Assembly (NCBI GenBank): GCA_017428285.1
Contig: JAFRRE010000115.1
Location: 1-64,000 of the forward strand
Source of the DNA: Bacteroidales bacterium
GTDB lineage: Bacteria; Bacteroidota; Bacteroidia; Bacteroidales; F082
Length of the DNA stretch: 64,000 nt
Direction: 5' to 3'
The notes below the pieces were generated by a model that was not told the origin of the DNA, did not search any database, and saw nothing but the letters and a program-made list of their open reading frames with translations. A program made the position numbers and the translations under genes. Shown in pieces: positions 24,381 to 32,915 of this stretch (the first letter of the stretch is position 1; each line of letters opens with the position of its first letter).

Positions 24381-25376
24381 ATGATTGTGAATAGTCCTAT
24401 TACCGGCAAGCCTATGAGGGTTGTTTACCAGCCCGATGTTTGGCCCTTTAGAGGGAAGGAGTACCCGTATGTTCATATTGCTTTTCGCGATGAAGAATCG
24501 GGAGAGCAGTTTACCACGGATGAGAGCGACACTGCTTGTTATCTGCAGGCCACCAATCAATACCGTGCCGAATACGGCATCCCTTATGCTGATGAAATCG
24601 TCGCCTTGCGTGAGCGTTATGGGTTGAGTGCCTCCAAAATGGCTGTCATTCTTGGTTTTGGAGCCAATCAGTATCGCCTTTATGAAATGGGAGAGGTGCC
24701 AAGCGAAAGCAATGGAAAAATGATTCGTTCCGCTTCCAATCCAAAGGTATTTCTTGACTTGGTACATGGGTCGAGACATCAGCTCTCAGAGAAAGAATAC
24801 GATAAAATATGTTCGCAAGTTCAAAATGTAATAGCCGATTCAGAGGCATTCCATAATGAACAAATGGCCATACAACGACTATTCCTGTGTGAAAGAGGGC
24901 TGTGCAACGGCTTTGCCCCTTTGTCAACGAAAAGATTGAAGAACCTGTTGCTCTATGTTCTAGGACAGGTGGGTGACACCTTCCAGACCAAGATGAACAA
25001 GATCCTCTTTTATATTGACTTTCTGTCCTATCGTGAAAGAGGAATGGCGATCTCTGGACTTGCATACAATGCCATTGAATTTGGTCCTGTCCCACAGAGA
25101 TGGGATAGAGTTTATAGCGCCTTTGACGAAGTGGTGCAGCAGCCCCGTTTGGTTTATGATCAAGAATGTGTGGCACTTACCACCAAGACTCCCGCCGATA
25201 CCGCCTGTTTTGAAGCTAGGGAACTTGCCATCATTGACACGGTGTGTGCCAAGTTGAAAGACATGAACGCTCACGATATCTCAGCATTGAGCCACGAGGA
25301 ACCTTCATGGAAGAATCATCTTCACTGTCCTGAAACAATACCTTATCCAGAAGCATTCAGCCTTGTTGCCCTGTAA
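24381..25376 (+). CDS. antitoxin-like protein: MqsA-type HTH plus SocA/Panacea (DUF4065) domain
   Basis: 331 aa. Residues about 70-115 form a helix-turn-helix of MqsA type (IVALRERYGLSASKMAVILG, then QYRLYEMGEVPS). The C-terminal half holds a DUF4065 domain (TKMNKILFYIDFLSYRERG, then AYNAIEFGPVPQRWDRVY). Panacea-domain proteins are antitoxins paired with many kinds of toxin, and the HTH would repress the operon. The gene has its own promoter and palindrome. No intact toxin follows; the nearest candidates upstream are the darT remnant and the HEPN gene. It may be an orphan antitoxin left after toxin loss. Confidence 0.8.
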   Translation: MIVNSPITGKPMRVVYQPDVWPFRGKEYPYVHIAFRDEESGEQFTTDESDTACYLQATNQYRAEYGIPYADEIVALRERYGLSASKMAVILGFGANQYRLYEMGEVPSESNGKMIRSASNPKVFLDLVHGSRHQLSEKEYDKICSQVQNVIADSEAFHNEQMAIQRLFLCERGLCNGFAPLSTKRLKNLLLYVLGQVGDTFQTKMNKILFYIDFLSYRERGMAISGLAYNAIEFGPVPQRWDRVYSAFDEVVQQPRLVYDQECVALTTKTPADTACFEARELAIIDTVCAKLKDMNAHDISALSHEEPSWKNHLHCPETIPYPEAFSLVAL

Positions 25377-25432
25377 TTATTAAAAACATGACTATAACAG
25401 CTGAATACTTTTATTTTCAAATTAAGTAAATA

Positions 25433-25645
25433 ATGCTCCCATCCAATAATCATAAGTCCAAAGCCAATAGTTACCTGATCCAATTCCTGCTGATCACCAG
25501 TTGCTTCGCACTATGGGGCTTCGCCAACGACATCACCAACCCGATGGTGAAGTCGTTCTCGAAGATCTTCCGAATGAGTGTCACCCAAGGCTCACTGGTG
25601 CCGATTTTTTTTGTTGTTTTGACTTATTCGCTTTTTAATACATGA
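25433..25645 (+). pseudogene. 5' fragment of a second fucP
   Basis: The first 53 codons ([37 protein letters not shown]) match the N-terminus of the intact FucP at 27156 residue for residue over the core, but the DNA differs at many third positions. It is therefore an old or foreign paralogue rather than a recent duplication. After QGSLV the homology ends and the frame stops, overlapping the next ATG at 25642. Confidence 0.75.
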
Positions 25646-26802
25646 AAAAAGTTTTCGTCTCGGGTTGTTACGACCTGCTTCATTCAGGGCATGTAGAGTT
25701 CTTTAGACAAGCTGCCCAGTATGGGAAACTGTATGTGGGTATCGGCTCTGATAATACCATCCTGGGCTACAAGAAACACAAACCGCTCTATGGTGAGCAG
25801 GAACGGCTTTTCATGGTGAAAGCCATCCGCTATGTGGAAGATGCTTTTATCAATGCAGGCAATGGCATTATGGACTTCGTGCCTACGGTAGAGGCATTGC
25901 GTCCTGACGTGTTCGTGGTTAATAGCGATGGCGACACACAGGAGAAACGCCGTTTCTGCGAAGAACGGGGAATCAAATACATCGTATTAGAGCGGATCCC
26001 CCAAGAGGGGCTTACAGCTCGATCGAGTACGGACCTTAAAAAACAGTCATGCCAGATTCCGACAAGACTAGATTTAGCTGGCACCTGGATTGACCAGCCT
26101 TACGTGAATTGTTTTGCCCCAGGATGGGCCATCACGATATCACTCGAGCCGACTTTCGAGGTTAGGGAACGTTGTGGATTGTCAACCTCCACAAGGAATA
26201 TGATTCGAAAGATATGGCCAATGCATCTTCCCAATATGGATCCTGAGATGCTGGCAAAATTGGTGTTCTGCTTTGAAAATGATCCGGAACGTCACGATGG
26301 CATCATCAGTGGTGCACAGGACAGTATAGGCATCTGTGTTCCTGGACTGTGCCGCCATTGGTACGACCAGCATTATTGGCCGGAACGGATAGAAGTCTGT
26401 AGTGACGAGGATATCCTGCTTTGGCTGGAAAGCCATCTCGTGATGATTCCTATGGAGCCGCGTCGTCCCGGTTGCTCGGTAGTGGAGGGGAAAGACATCA
26501 AAGAAACCAAAGTAAAAGCTTTGGCTAATGCCGCGAATGATTGCTGGGAAGCGATTATGAAGAAAGACCTTCAAGGTTTCGCTTCCGCCTACAAAGCCTC
26601 ATTCGAAGCCCAAGTGGCTATGTTCCCCGCCATGATCCAAGGTTCGGTGCAAAGCTATATCAATCAATACAAAAATCAAGTCCTGGCGTATAAGATGCCT
26701 GGCGCCGGTGGGGGAGGCTATCTCGCTTGCGTAGTCGCTGATGCGGATGCCTTCGCTCAAACCCATCCCGAATCCATCCAGTTAACCATCCGTCGTCCGT
26801 AA
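25642..26802 (+). CDS. nucleotidyltransferase / GHMP-kinase-like fusion
   Basis: 386 aa. Residues 1-130 are a cytidylyltransferase-type domain: SGCYDLLHSGH (HxGH), VGIGSDNT and the ending ARSSTDLKK. Residues 140-386 resemble a GHMP sugar kinase: PTRLDLAGTWIDQP at the start and MPGAGGGGYLACV near the end. The usual ATP-binding loop PxxxGLGSSSA between them is not visible; ISGAQDSIGI is where a substrate motif would be. The kinase half may be inactive or divergent. It sits with a mutarotase and FucP, so fucose or a related sugar is the likely substrate. Confidence 0.65.
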   Translation: MKKVFVSGCYDLLHSGHVEFFRQAAQYGKLYVGIGSDNTILGYKKHKPLYGEQERLFMVKAIRYVEDAFINAGNGIMDFVPTVEALRPDVFVVNSDGDTQEKRRFCEERGIKYIVLERIPQEGLTARSSTDLKKQSCQIPTRLDLAGTWIDQPYVNCFAPGWAITISLEPTFEVRERCGLSTSTRNMIRKIWPMHLPNMDPEMLAKLVFCFENDPERHDGIISGAQDSIGICVPGLCRHWYDQHYWPERIEVCSDEDILLWLESHLVMIPMEPRRPGCSVVEGKDIKETKVKALANAANDCWEAIMKKDLQGFASAYKASFEAQVAMFPAMIQGSVQSYINQYKNQVLAYKMPGAGGGGYLACVVADADAFAQTHPESIQLTIRRP

Positions 26803-26823
26803 ATCTCAATTTTTTAGTTCCCC

Positions 26824-27159
26824 ATGAAGCGTTATTGTCAAACATTAGAACTCAGTGAAGATGACGAGTTGATCCGTCAATACATAGAGGTCCATGCCCA
26901 TGTGTGGCCAGAAATCCAAGAGGGCATCCGAAGTGTCGGAATCCTCGACATGCAGATCTATAGGCAGGGGCGTAACCTTTTTATGATAGTCGATACCATT
27001 GATGACTTCGATTGGAATGCTGACAATGCACGTTTGGCACAACTTCCTCGTCAGGCGGAATGGGAGGCTTATGTAGCTCAATTTCAGGGTTGTGATCCTA
27101 ATGCGCCATCAACAGCAAAATGGCATCTAATGGAAAAGATTTTCGAATTGGAGAAATGA
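26824..27159 (+). CDS. L-rhamnose/L-fucose mutarotase (RhaM-like)
   Basis: 111 aa, near the usual length of the RhaM family (about 104). The family features are visible: MKRYCQTLELSEDDELIRQYIEVH at the start with catalytic-type His residues (VHAHVWPE), and a C-terminal WHLMEKIFEL. It interconverts sugar anomers. Next to FucP, L-fucose is the more likely substrate. Its TGA overlaps the ATG of fucP. Confidence 0.8.
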   Translation: MKRYCQTLELSEDDELIRQYIEVHAHVWPEIQEGIRSVGILDMQIYRQGRNLFMIVDTIDDFDWNADNARLAQLPRQAEWEAYVAQFQGCDPNAPSTAKWHLMEKIFELEK

Positions 27160-28460
27160 AACATAACACCATATTAAGAGACAAGAATGGGGTCAGCTAC
27201 CTCATCCCTTTTATTCTGATTACCAGTTGCTTTGCATTGTGGGGCTTTGCCAATGATATCACCAATCCCATGGTGAAATCGTTTTCGAAGATCTTCAGGA
27301 TGAGCGTTACGGAAGGATCACTGGTGCAAATGGCCTTTTATGGAGGCTATTTTGCCATGGCACTCCCTGCGGCCTTGTTTATCAAACGTTTCAGCTATAA
27401 GACAGGGGTGCTGATGGGGCTTGGGCTATATGCCTTGGGCGCCCTGTTGTTCATCCCTGCAGCAAAGGTTGGAAACTATTATCCTTTCTTGCTGGCCTAT
27501 TTCATCCTCACCTGTGGATTGTCGTTCCTTGAGACGAGTGCGAATCCTTTTGTCCTTTCTATGGGGGACCCGGAAAGCGCTACCAGGCGACTCAACTTGG
27601 CACAGTCGTTCAACCCTATCGGCTCCCTCTGTGGGATGTGGGCTGCAGTGCATTTCATCCAGTCGAAGATGAATCCTATGGATACGGTTGAACGTGCAAC
27701 CTTGGACGATGCTTCGTTCGAAGCGGTGAAATCCGCAGATCTTGCCGTGGTGGTACGTCCGTACGTTATCATTGGTATTGTACTTCTGGCGGTTTTTGCC
27801 TTGGTTTTGTTGACGAAAATGCCTAAGAAACAAATTGACGTCCGGGGCGTTTCGCTTGCTTTCGGTCCTACCTTAAAGCGCTTGCTTGCCAATAAACGTT
27901 ATAGGGGGGGAGTGGTCGCCCAATTCTTCTATGTAGCAGCGCAGATCACCTGTTGGACCTTCATCATCCAATATGGGACAGCAGTCTTCATGGGCGAAGG
28001 GATGCCGGAACAAAACGCAGAGATCCTTTCGCAACGCTTGAACATTATCGCCATGGTGCTGTTCTGTGTTTCGAGATTCGTGTGTACCTTCCTTTTGAAA
28101 TATGTGAAGCCAGAACGACTTTTGGCTTGTTTCGCTACTGCAGCCATGGCATTGACAGTGATGGTGATCACTGTGGGAGGCCGTTTTGGGGTGTACTGCC
28201 TTGTTGGCGTCTCCGCTTGCATGTCGCTGATGTTCCCGACCATCTATGGGTTGGCACTCAAGGATGTTGGTCCTGATGCCGAGATCGGCTCCGCTGGACT
28301 CATCATGGCCATCCTTGGCGGTTCTGTCATGCCGCCCCTTCAAGCAATGATCATTGACAGAGGCTATATGGCTTTGTCATTCATTGTACCGCTTTGCTGT
28401 TTTACTATAGTACTCTTATACGCAATACGTTGCAGTAAGTTAATTAAACAAATACTATAA
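27156..28460 (+). CDS. fucP: L-fucose:H+ symporter
   Basis: 434 aa from ATG 27156; a longer in-frame start at 27120 would overlap the mutarotase by 40 bp. MFS protein with about 12 membrane segments. The N-terminus ([28 protein letters not shown]) has the WGxANDxTxPM motif of FucP, with the Asp implicated in proton coupling. It imports L-fucose across the inner membrane. With a mutarotase and a nucleotidyltransferase/kinase-like protein before it and GDP-fucose genes after it, it points to both salvage and de novo supply of fucose for glycans. Confidence 0.88.
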   Translation: MKHNTILRDKNGVSYLIPFILITSCFALWGFANDITNPMVKSFSKIFRMSVTEGSLVQMAFYGGYFAMALPAALFIKRFSYKTGVLMGLGLYALGALLFIPAAKVGNYYPFLLAYFILTCGLSFLETSANPFVLSMGDPESATRRLNLAQSFNPIGSLCGMWAAVHFIQSKMNPMDTVERATLDDASFEAVKSADLAVVVRPYVIIGIVLLAVFALVLLTKMPKKQIDVRGVSLAFGPTLKRLLANKRYRGGVVAQFFYVAAQITCWTFIIQYGTAVFMGEGMPEQNAEILSQRLNIIAMVLFCVSRFVCTFLLKYVKPERLLACFATAAMALTVMVITVGGRFGVYCLVGVSACMSLMFPTIYGLALKDVGPDAEIGSAGLIMAILGGSVMPPLQAMIIDRGYMALSFIVPLCCFTIVLLYAIRCSKLIKQIL

Positions 28461-28461
28461 T

Positions 28462-29541
28462 ATGAGAACTGCTTTAATCACCGGAATCACCGGCCAGGAC
28501 GGCTCCTTCCTCGCAGAGTTTCTGCTCGAGAAAGGTTACGAAGTGCATGGCATCATCCGCCGTTCTTCATCGTTTAATACAGGACGCATCGAACATCTCT
28601 ATCTCGACGAATGGGTGCGCAATATGAAAAACAAACGCTTGCTGACCCTGCATTATGGCGACATGACGGACTCTTCGTCACTGGTACGGATCATCCAAAA
28701 GGTACAACCCCAGGAGATCTATAATTTGGCAGCCCAAAGCCATGTGAAGGTCTCGTTCGACTGCCCGGAATATACTGCCGAAGCAGATGCCGTGGGAACA
28801 TTGAGGCTCCTGGAAGCGGTACGTATCCTGGGCATGGAAAAGAAGTGCCGTATTTATCAGGCCTCCACTTCGGAATTGTTCGGAAAAGTCCAGGAGGTTC
28901 CACAGAAGGAGACGACGCCTTTTTATCCGCGTTCCCCTTACGGCGTGGCCAAACAATATGGTTTTTGGATCACCAAGAACTACCGCGAAAGCTACGGCAT
29001 GTTCGCCGCCAACGGCATCCTCTTCAACCATGAGTCAGAACGCCGCGGTGAGACTTTTGTTACCCGTAAGATCACCTTCGCCGCCGCTCGTATCGCTCAA
29101 GGCTTCCAGGACAAGCTCTACCTCGGTAACCTCAATGCCCTCCGTGACTGGGGCTATGCCAAGGACTATGTGGAATGCATGTGGTTGATCCTCCAACAGG
29201 ACGAGCCAGAGGATTATGTCATCGCCACAGGAGAATACCACTCCGTGCGCGAGTTCTGTACTTTGGCCTTCCAACGCGTCGGCATCGACCTCCGCTGGGA
29301 TGGGGATGGCGTCGATGAAAAGGGTATTGATACCGCCACAGGAAAGGTGCTCGTGGAAGTCGATCCGCGCTTTTTCCGTCCCGCCGAAGTGGAACAGCTG
29401 CTTGGCGATCCCACAAAGGCTAAGACAAAACTTGGCTGGAACCCGAGAAAGACTTCATTTGAAGACCTCGTCAAGATTATGGTTGATCACGATATGAAGA
29501 AAGTGCGTAAGTTGCACCGGAATAACGAAGACAATGAATAA
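28462..29541 (+). CDS. gmd: GDP-mannose 4,6-dehydratase
   Basis: 359 aa, normal length. Extended [19 protein letters not shown] cofactor loop, [15 protein letters not shown] with catalytic Ser/Thr, and YGVAKQYG (Tyr-x3-Lys). It converts GDP-D-mannose to GDP-4-keto-6-deoxymannose, the first step to GDP-L-fucose. The 3' end overlaps fcl by 8 bp, and it starts 1 bp after fucP. Confidence 0.95.
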   Translation: MRTALITGITGQDGSFLAEFLLEKGYEVHGIIRRSSSFNTGRIEHLYLDEWVRNMKNKRLLTLHYGDMTDSSSLVRIIQKVQPQEIYNLAAQSHVKVSFDCPEYTAEADAVGTLRLLEAVRILGMEKKCRIYQASTSELFGKVQEVPQKETTPFYPRSPYGVAKQYGFWITKNYRESYGMFAANGILFNHESERRGETFVTRKITFAAARIAQGFQDKLYLGNLNALRDWGYAKDYVECMWLILQQDEPEDYVIATGEYHSVREFCTLAFQRVGIDLRWDGDGVDEKGIDTATGKVLVEVDPRFFRPAEVEQLLGDPTKAKTKLGWNPRKTSFEDLVKIMVDHDMKKVRKLHRNNEDNE

Positions 29542-30475
29542 AGACAGTAAGATTTATGTGGCAGGTCACCGCGGCATGGTCGGAAGTGCCATTGTCCGTG
29601 AACTGCAACGGCAAGGCTATACCAATATCATTACCAGAACCCATCAGGAACTCGACTTGACCCGCCAAGATCAGGTGGAAGCATTCTTTGCCGCCGAGAA
29701 GCCCGAATACGTGTTTCTGGCTGCGGCTAAGGTGGGCGGCATCGTAGCCAACCAAAGTGCCTTGGCGGACTTCATGTACGAGAACATGATCCTTGAGATG
29801 AACGTCATCCATGCGGCCTGGAAGAACGGCTGCAAAAAGCTGGAATTCCTCGGCTCCTCTTGTATCTATCCGCGGATGGCGCCCCAGCCGATGAAAGAGA
29901 ATTGCCTGCTCACCAGCGAATTGGAGAAGACCAACGAGGCCTACGCCCTGGCGAAGATCTCTGGACTGAAATACTGCGAATACCTGAACCGTCAGTATGG
30001 CACTGATTATATCAGTGTGATGCCCACCAACCTCTATGGCCCCAACGACAACTACCATCCGGAGCACAGCCATGTGCTGCCGGCCTTGATACGCCGTTTC
30101 CACGAGGCCAAAGTCAACGGGCTGAAGTCGGTGACCTGCTGGGGTGACGGATCGCCCCTTCGGGAGTTCCTCTATGTCGATGACCTCGCCAACCTCTGTG
30201 TCTTCCTGATGAACCACTACAGCGGAAACGAGACCGTTAATGCTGGCACAGGCAAGGAACTGACCATCAAGGCCTTGACGGAATTGGTTGCCAAAGTTGT
30301 AGGCTATGAAGGCGAGATCCTTTGGGACACCACCCGCCCCAACGGTACCCCGCGTAAGCTCCTCGACGTAAGCAAAGCCAAAACTCTTGGCTGGACCTAC
30401 AAGACTGAACTGGAAGACGGCATCCGCATGGCCTATCAAGATTTCCTTAATAATCTCATGAGAGCGGAACGTTAA
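29534..30475 (+). CDS. fcl: GDP-L-fucose synthase
   Basis: 313 aa. [10 protein letters not shown] cofactor loop, LGSSCIYP with catalytic Ser, [12 protein letters not shown] (Tyr-x3-Lys), and the substrate-binding [20 protein letters not shown]. It epimerises and reduces GDP-4-keto-6-deoxymannose to GDP-L-fucose. The region is clearly more GC-rich than the island. It is coupled to gmd by an 8-bp overlap. Confidence 0.95.
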   Translation: MNKDSKIYVAGHRGMVGSAIVRELQRQGYTNIITRTHQELDLTRQDQVEAFFAAEKPEYVFLAAAKVGGIVANQSALADFMYENMILEMNVIHAAWKNGCKKLEFLGSSCIYPRMAPQPMKENCLLTSELEKTNEAYALAKISGLKYCEYLNRQYGTDYISVMPTNLYGPNDNYHPEHSHVLPALIRRFHEAKVNGLKSVTCWGDGSPLREFLYVDDLANLCVFLMNHYSGNETVNAGTGKELTIKALTELVAKVVGYEGEILWDTTRPNGTPRKLLDVSKAKTLGWTYKTELEDGIRMAYQDFLNNLMRAER

Positions 30476-30511
30476 TCTAACTCCGCATTCCAAATTCATA
30501 ATTAATCTACT

Positions 30512-31705
30512 ATGCGCACCCTCCTCATCACCGGCGGCGCTGGATTCATCGGATCCCATGTCGTCCGCCTCTTTGTAAACAAATACCCCGAGTATAAAAT
30601 CATCAACGTTGACAAGCTTACCTACGCGGGTAACTTGGCCAACCTGAAGGACATCGAAGATCGTCCGAACTACCGTTTCGTCAAGGCAGATATCTGTGAC
30701 TTTGAGACGATGCTTCAGCTGATGAAAGATGAACAAGTTGATGGTATCATCCACCTCGCAGCAGAGAGTCATGTGGATCGCTCCATCAAGGATCCCTTCA
30801 CCTTCGCCAAAACCAACGTCATGGGCACCTTGAGCCTCCTTCAGGCAGCGAAGACGGTGTGGGAAATACGGAATGCGGAATTCGGAATTCGGAATTCGGA
30901 ATTAGCCTCCGGAGGTAATAATTCCGCATTCCGCATTCCGCATTCCGCATTCCTTTTCTATCATATCAGCACTGACGAGGTCTATGGCGCGCTTCAACTT
31001 ACCCATCCTGAGGGTATTAATCCTCCTTTCACTACCAAAGCAAGTAGTGGACAACATCACCTTGCTTATGGTGAGAAATTCTTTACGGAAGAATTGAAAT
31101 ACCAACCCCATTCGCCTTATAGCGCCTCTAAAGCTTCTAGCGACCATTTTGTGAGGGCCTTTCACGACACCTATGGTCTGCCGACCATCATCACGAACTG
31201 TAGCAACAACTACGGTCCATACCAATTCCCAGAGAAGCTTATCCCATTGTTTATCAATAATATACGTCAACGTAAACCGCTACCGGTCTATGGCAAAGGC
31301 GAGAACGTGCGCGACTGGCTCTACGTGGAAGACCATGCCCGTGCCATCGACCTGATTTTCCATCAAGGCAAGGTGGGGGAGACCTACAATATCGGGGGCT
31401 TCAATGAGTGGAAGAACATTGACCTCATCAAGGTGCTGATCAACACGGTGGACCGCCTATTGGGTCGTCCCGAGGGCGCTGATATGGACTTGATCACCTA
31501 CGTCACCGACCGTGCCGGTCACGACTTGCGATATGCCATCGATAGCACGAAACTTCAGCGAGAATTGGGATGGGAGCCCAGCCTCCAATTTGAGGAAGGA
31601 ATAGAGAAGACGGTGCTGTGGTATTTGGAACACCAAGACTGGATGGATAATGTTACCAGTGGTGACTACCAAAAGTATTATGATGCCATGTATGGCAATC
31701 GTTAA
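30512..31705 (+). CDS. rfbB: dTDP-glucose 4,6-dehydratase with in-frame hairpin insertion
   Basis: 397 aa, about 30 aa longer than usual. TGGAGFIGSHVV loop, AAESHVDRSI, HISTDEVYG with the catalytic Thr-Asp-Glu, YSASKASSDH (Tyr-x3-Lys) and NCSNNYGPYQFPEKLIP are all intact. The extra length is an in-frame repeat (30870-30953) encoding WEIRNAEFGIRNSE...FRIPHSAF between the helix TLSLLQAAKTVW and the strand YHISTDEVYG. It makes dTDP-4-keto-6-deoxyglucose for dTDP-rhamnose or other deoxysugars. No rfbA/C/D lies in the window. Confidence 0.92.
   Translation: MRTLLITGGAGFIGSHVVRLFVNKYPEYKIINVDKLTYAGNLANLKDIEDRPNYRFVKADICDFETMLQLMKDEQVDGIIHLAAESHVDRSIKDPFTFAKTNVMGTLSLLQAAKTVWEIRNAEFGIRNSELASGGNNSAFRIPHSAFLFYHISTDEVYGALQLTHPEGINPPFTTKASSGQHHLAYGEKFFTEELKYQPHSPYSASKASSDHFVRAFHDTYGLPTIITNCSNNYGPYQFPEKLIPLFINNIRQRKPLPVYGKGENVRDWLYVEDHARAIDLIFHQGKVGETYNIGGFNEWKNIDLIKVLINTVDRLLGRPEGADMDLITYVTDRAGHDLRYAIDSTKLQRELGWEPSLQFEEGIEKTVLWYLEHQDWMDNVTSGDYQKYYDAMYGNR
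30870..30953. repeat. hairpin-forming octamer repeat inside rfbB
   Basis: The left arm (30870-30904) is four to five copies of GGAATTCG/GGAATGCG. The right arm (30919-30953) is the mirror series of CATTCCG. The arms pair over 35 nt with three mismatches. The spacer carries CCTCCGGAGG, itself a palindrome. A related string, CCGCATTCCAAATTC, lies at 30483 just before the gene, so the repeat type is dispersed. The inserted segment keeps the rfbB frame. Confidence 0.85.
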
Positions 31706-31728
31706 AGTAGTCAAAAACCTAATTTTTG

Positions 31729-31761
31729 TTTGGTTTCAATGATTATTTTTTCGTATTTTTG
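31729..31761 (+). promoter_or_regulatory. Bacteroidetes promoter for the right-hand glycan operon
   Basis: TTTG at 31729-31732 and TATTTTTG at 31754-31761, with a 21-bp spacer, match the sigma-ABfr consensus. Transcription from about 31768 gives a leader of about 125 nt before pseB (ATG 31893). The leader contains a short ACGCG/CGCGT stem at about 31773-31792. The previous gene ends at 31705, so this is the likely start of the operon that runs on to 64000. Confidence 0.7.
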
Positions 31762-31892
31762 CAGGTTTTATAACGCGTGTGTGAGAACGCGTCTATAAAT
31801 TACTCATAGCTAGCCTTTTGTCATCACTGAACTGTGACTGACGAGGCGAAGCTGTGGGGAACGGTAAGATTGTAATTTCAATTTTTTATACT

Positions 31893-32915
31893 ATGCTAAA
31901 CAACAAAGTAGTTCTCATTACCGGAGGTACAGGATCCTTCGGTAAAAAGTTCGTTGAAGTGATCCTGCGTGATTACCCGAACGTGAAAAAAATCATCATC
32001 TACTCACGCGATGAGTTGAAACAATATGAGTTGAAACTGAAGTATCCGGAGAAAAAGTATCCGATGATCCGATATTTCATTGGTGATGTGCGTGACTTGG
32101 AGCGTTTGACTCGTGCCTGCGAAGGCGTAGATGTGATTATCCACGCAGCTGCCATCAAACAGGTAGATACTGCTGAGTACAATCCTGAGGAGTGTATCAA
32201 AACCAATGTTCATGGTGCACAAAATGTTATCAAAGCTGCTTTGGCTTGCCGCGTGCATGATGTGGTCGCCCTTAGTACGGACAAAGCATGTGCTCCCATC
32301 AACCTCTATGGCGCCACCAAGTTGACCAGCGATAAACTTTTCACCGCAGCAAATAACATCAAAGGTTCAAAAGATATTCGTTTCTCCGTGGTTCGTTATG
32401 GCAATGTCATGGGCTCACGCGGTTCGGTCATCCCATTCTTCATGAAACTTCGTGACCAAGGCGCTAAAGAGATTCCTATCACTGACATGCGTATGACCCG
32501 TTTCAATATCTCATTGGAAGCTGGTGTGGCTATGGTAATGTATGCCATCGGTCATCACCTGGGCGGAGAGATCTTCATCCCCAAGATTCCGTCCTATCAC
32601 ATCAAAGATGTGGCTACAGCCATCGCCCCCAATATTCCCCAAGTGGAAGTGGGAATTCGTCCTGGTGAGAAACTCCATGAAGAGATGATTACGGTTACTG
32701 ATGCTTTGGATACCGTTGACTTGGGCAAATACTATATTATCCTTCCTTCTGTGTCGTTTATGTATTCCCGTGAGGAATTTATCAAGCATCACAATGCCAA
32801 ACCAGTTCCGGAAGGCTTCCATTATAGTTCGGATAACAACACTGATTGGGAGACTGTTGAGAGTATGCGCGAGAATATTCGCAAATACGTTGATCCAAAT
32901 TTCGTGGTAAAATGA
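31893..32915 (+). CDS. pseB: UDP-GlcNAc 4,6-dehydratase (inverting)
   Basis: 340 aa from ATG 31893; the frame is open 39 bp further upstream, but MLNNKVVLITGGTGSFGKKF matches the family start. The cofactor loop is GGTGSFG. ALSTDKACAPINLYGATKL carries the catalytic Asp/Lys and the Tyr-x3-Lys pair. It makes UDP-2-acetamido-2,6-dideoxy-L-arabino-4-hexulose, the first step to pseudaminic acid. It is first in its operon and overlaps pseC by 4 bp. Confidence 0.92.
   Translation: MLNNKVVLITGGTGSFGKKFVEVILRDYPNVKKIIIYSRDELKQYELKLKYPEKKYPMIRYFIGDVRDLERLTRACEGVDVIIHAAAIKQVDTAEYNPEECIKTNVHGAQNVIKAALACRVHDVVALSTDKACAPINLYGATKLTSDKLFTAANNIKGSKDIRFSVVRYGNVMGSRGSVIPFFMKLRDQGAKEIPITDMRMTRFNISLEAGVAMVMYAIGHHLGGEIFIPKIPSYHIKDVATAIAPNIPQVEVGIRPGEKLHEEMITVTDALDTVDLGKYYIILPSVSFMYSREEFIKHHNAKPVPEGFHYSSDNNTDWETVESMRENIRKYVDPNFVVK

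Noticed and set aside
29477..30772. 431-codon open frame on the minus strand
   Set aside because: It lies opposite fcl, whose motifs are complete. The long antisense frame results from the codon bias of a GC-richer gene, and its translation shows no family motif.
30919..30953. CRISPR-like series of ATTCCGC units
   Set aside because: The unit is 8 bp with no spacers, mirrored in the left arm, and inside an intact gene.
31712..31728. CAAAAA/TTTTTG stem after rfbB as a terminator
   Set aside because: The stem is only A-T pairs and it runs into the promoter; too weak to call.
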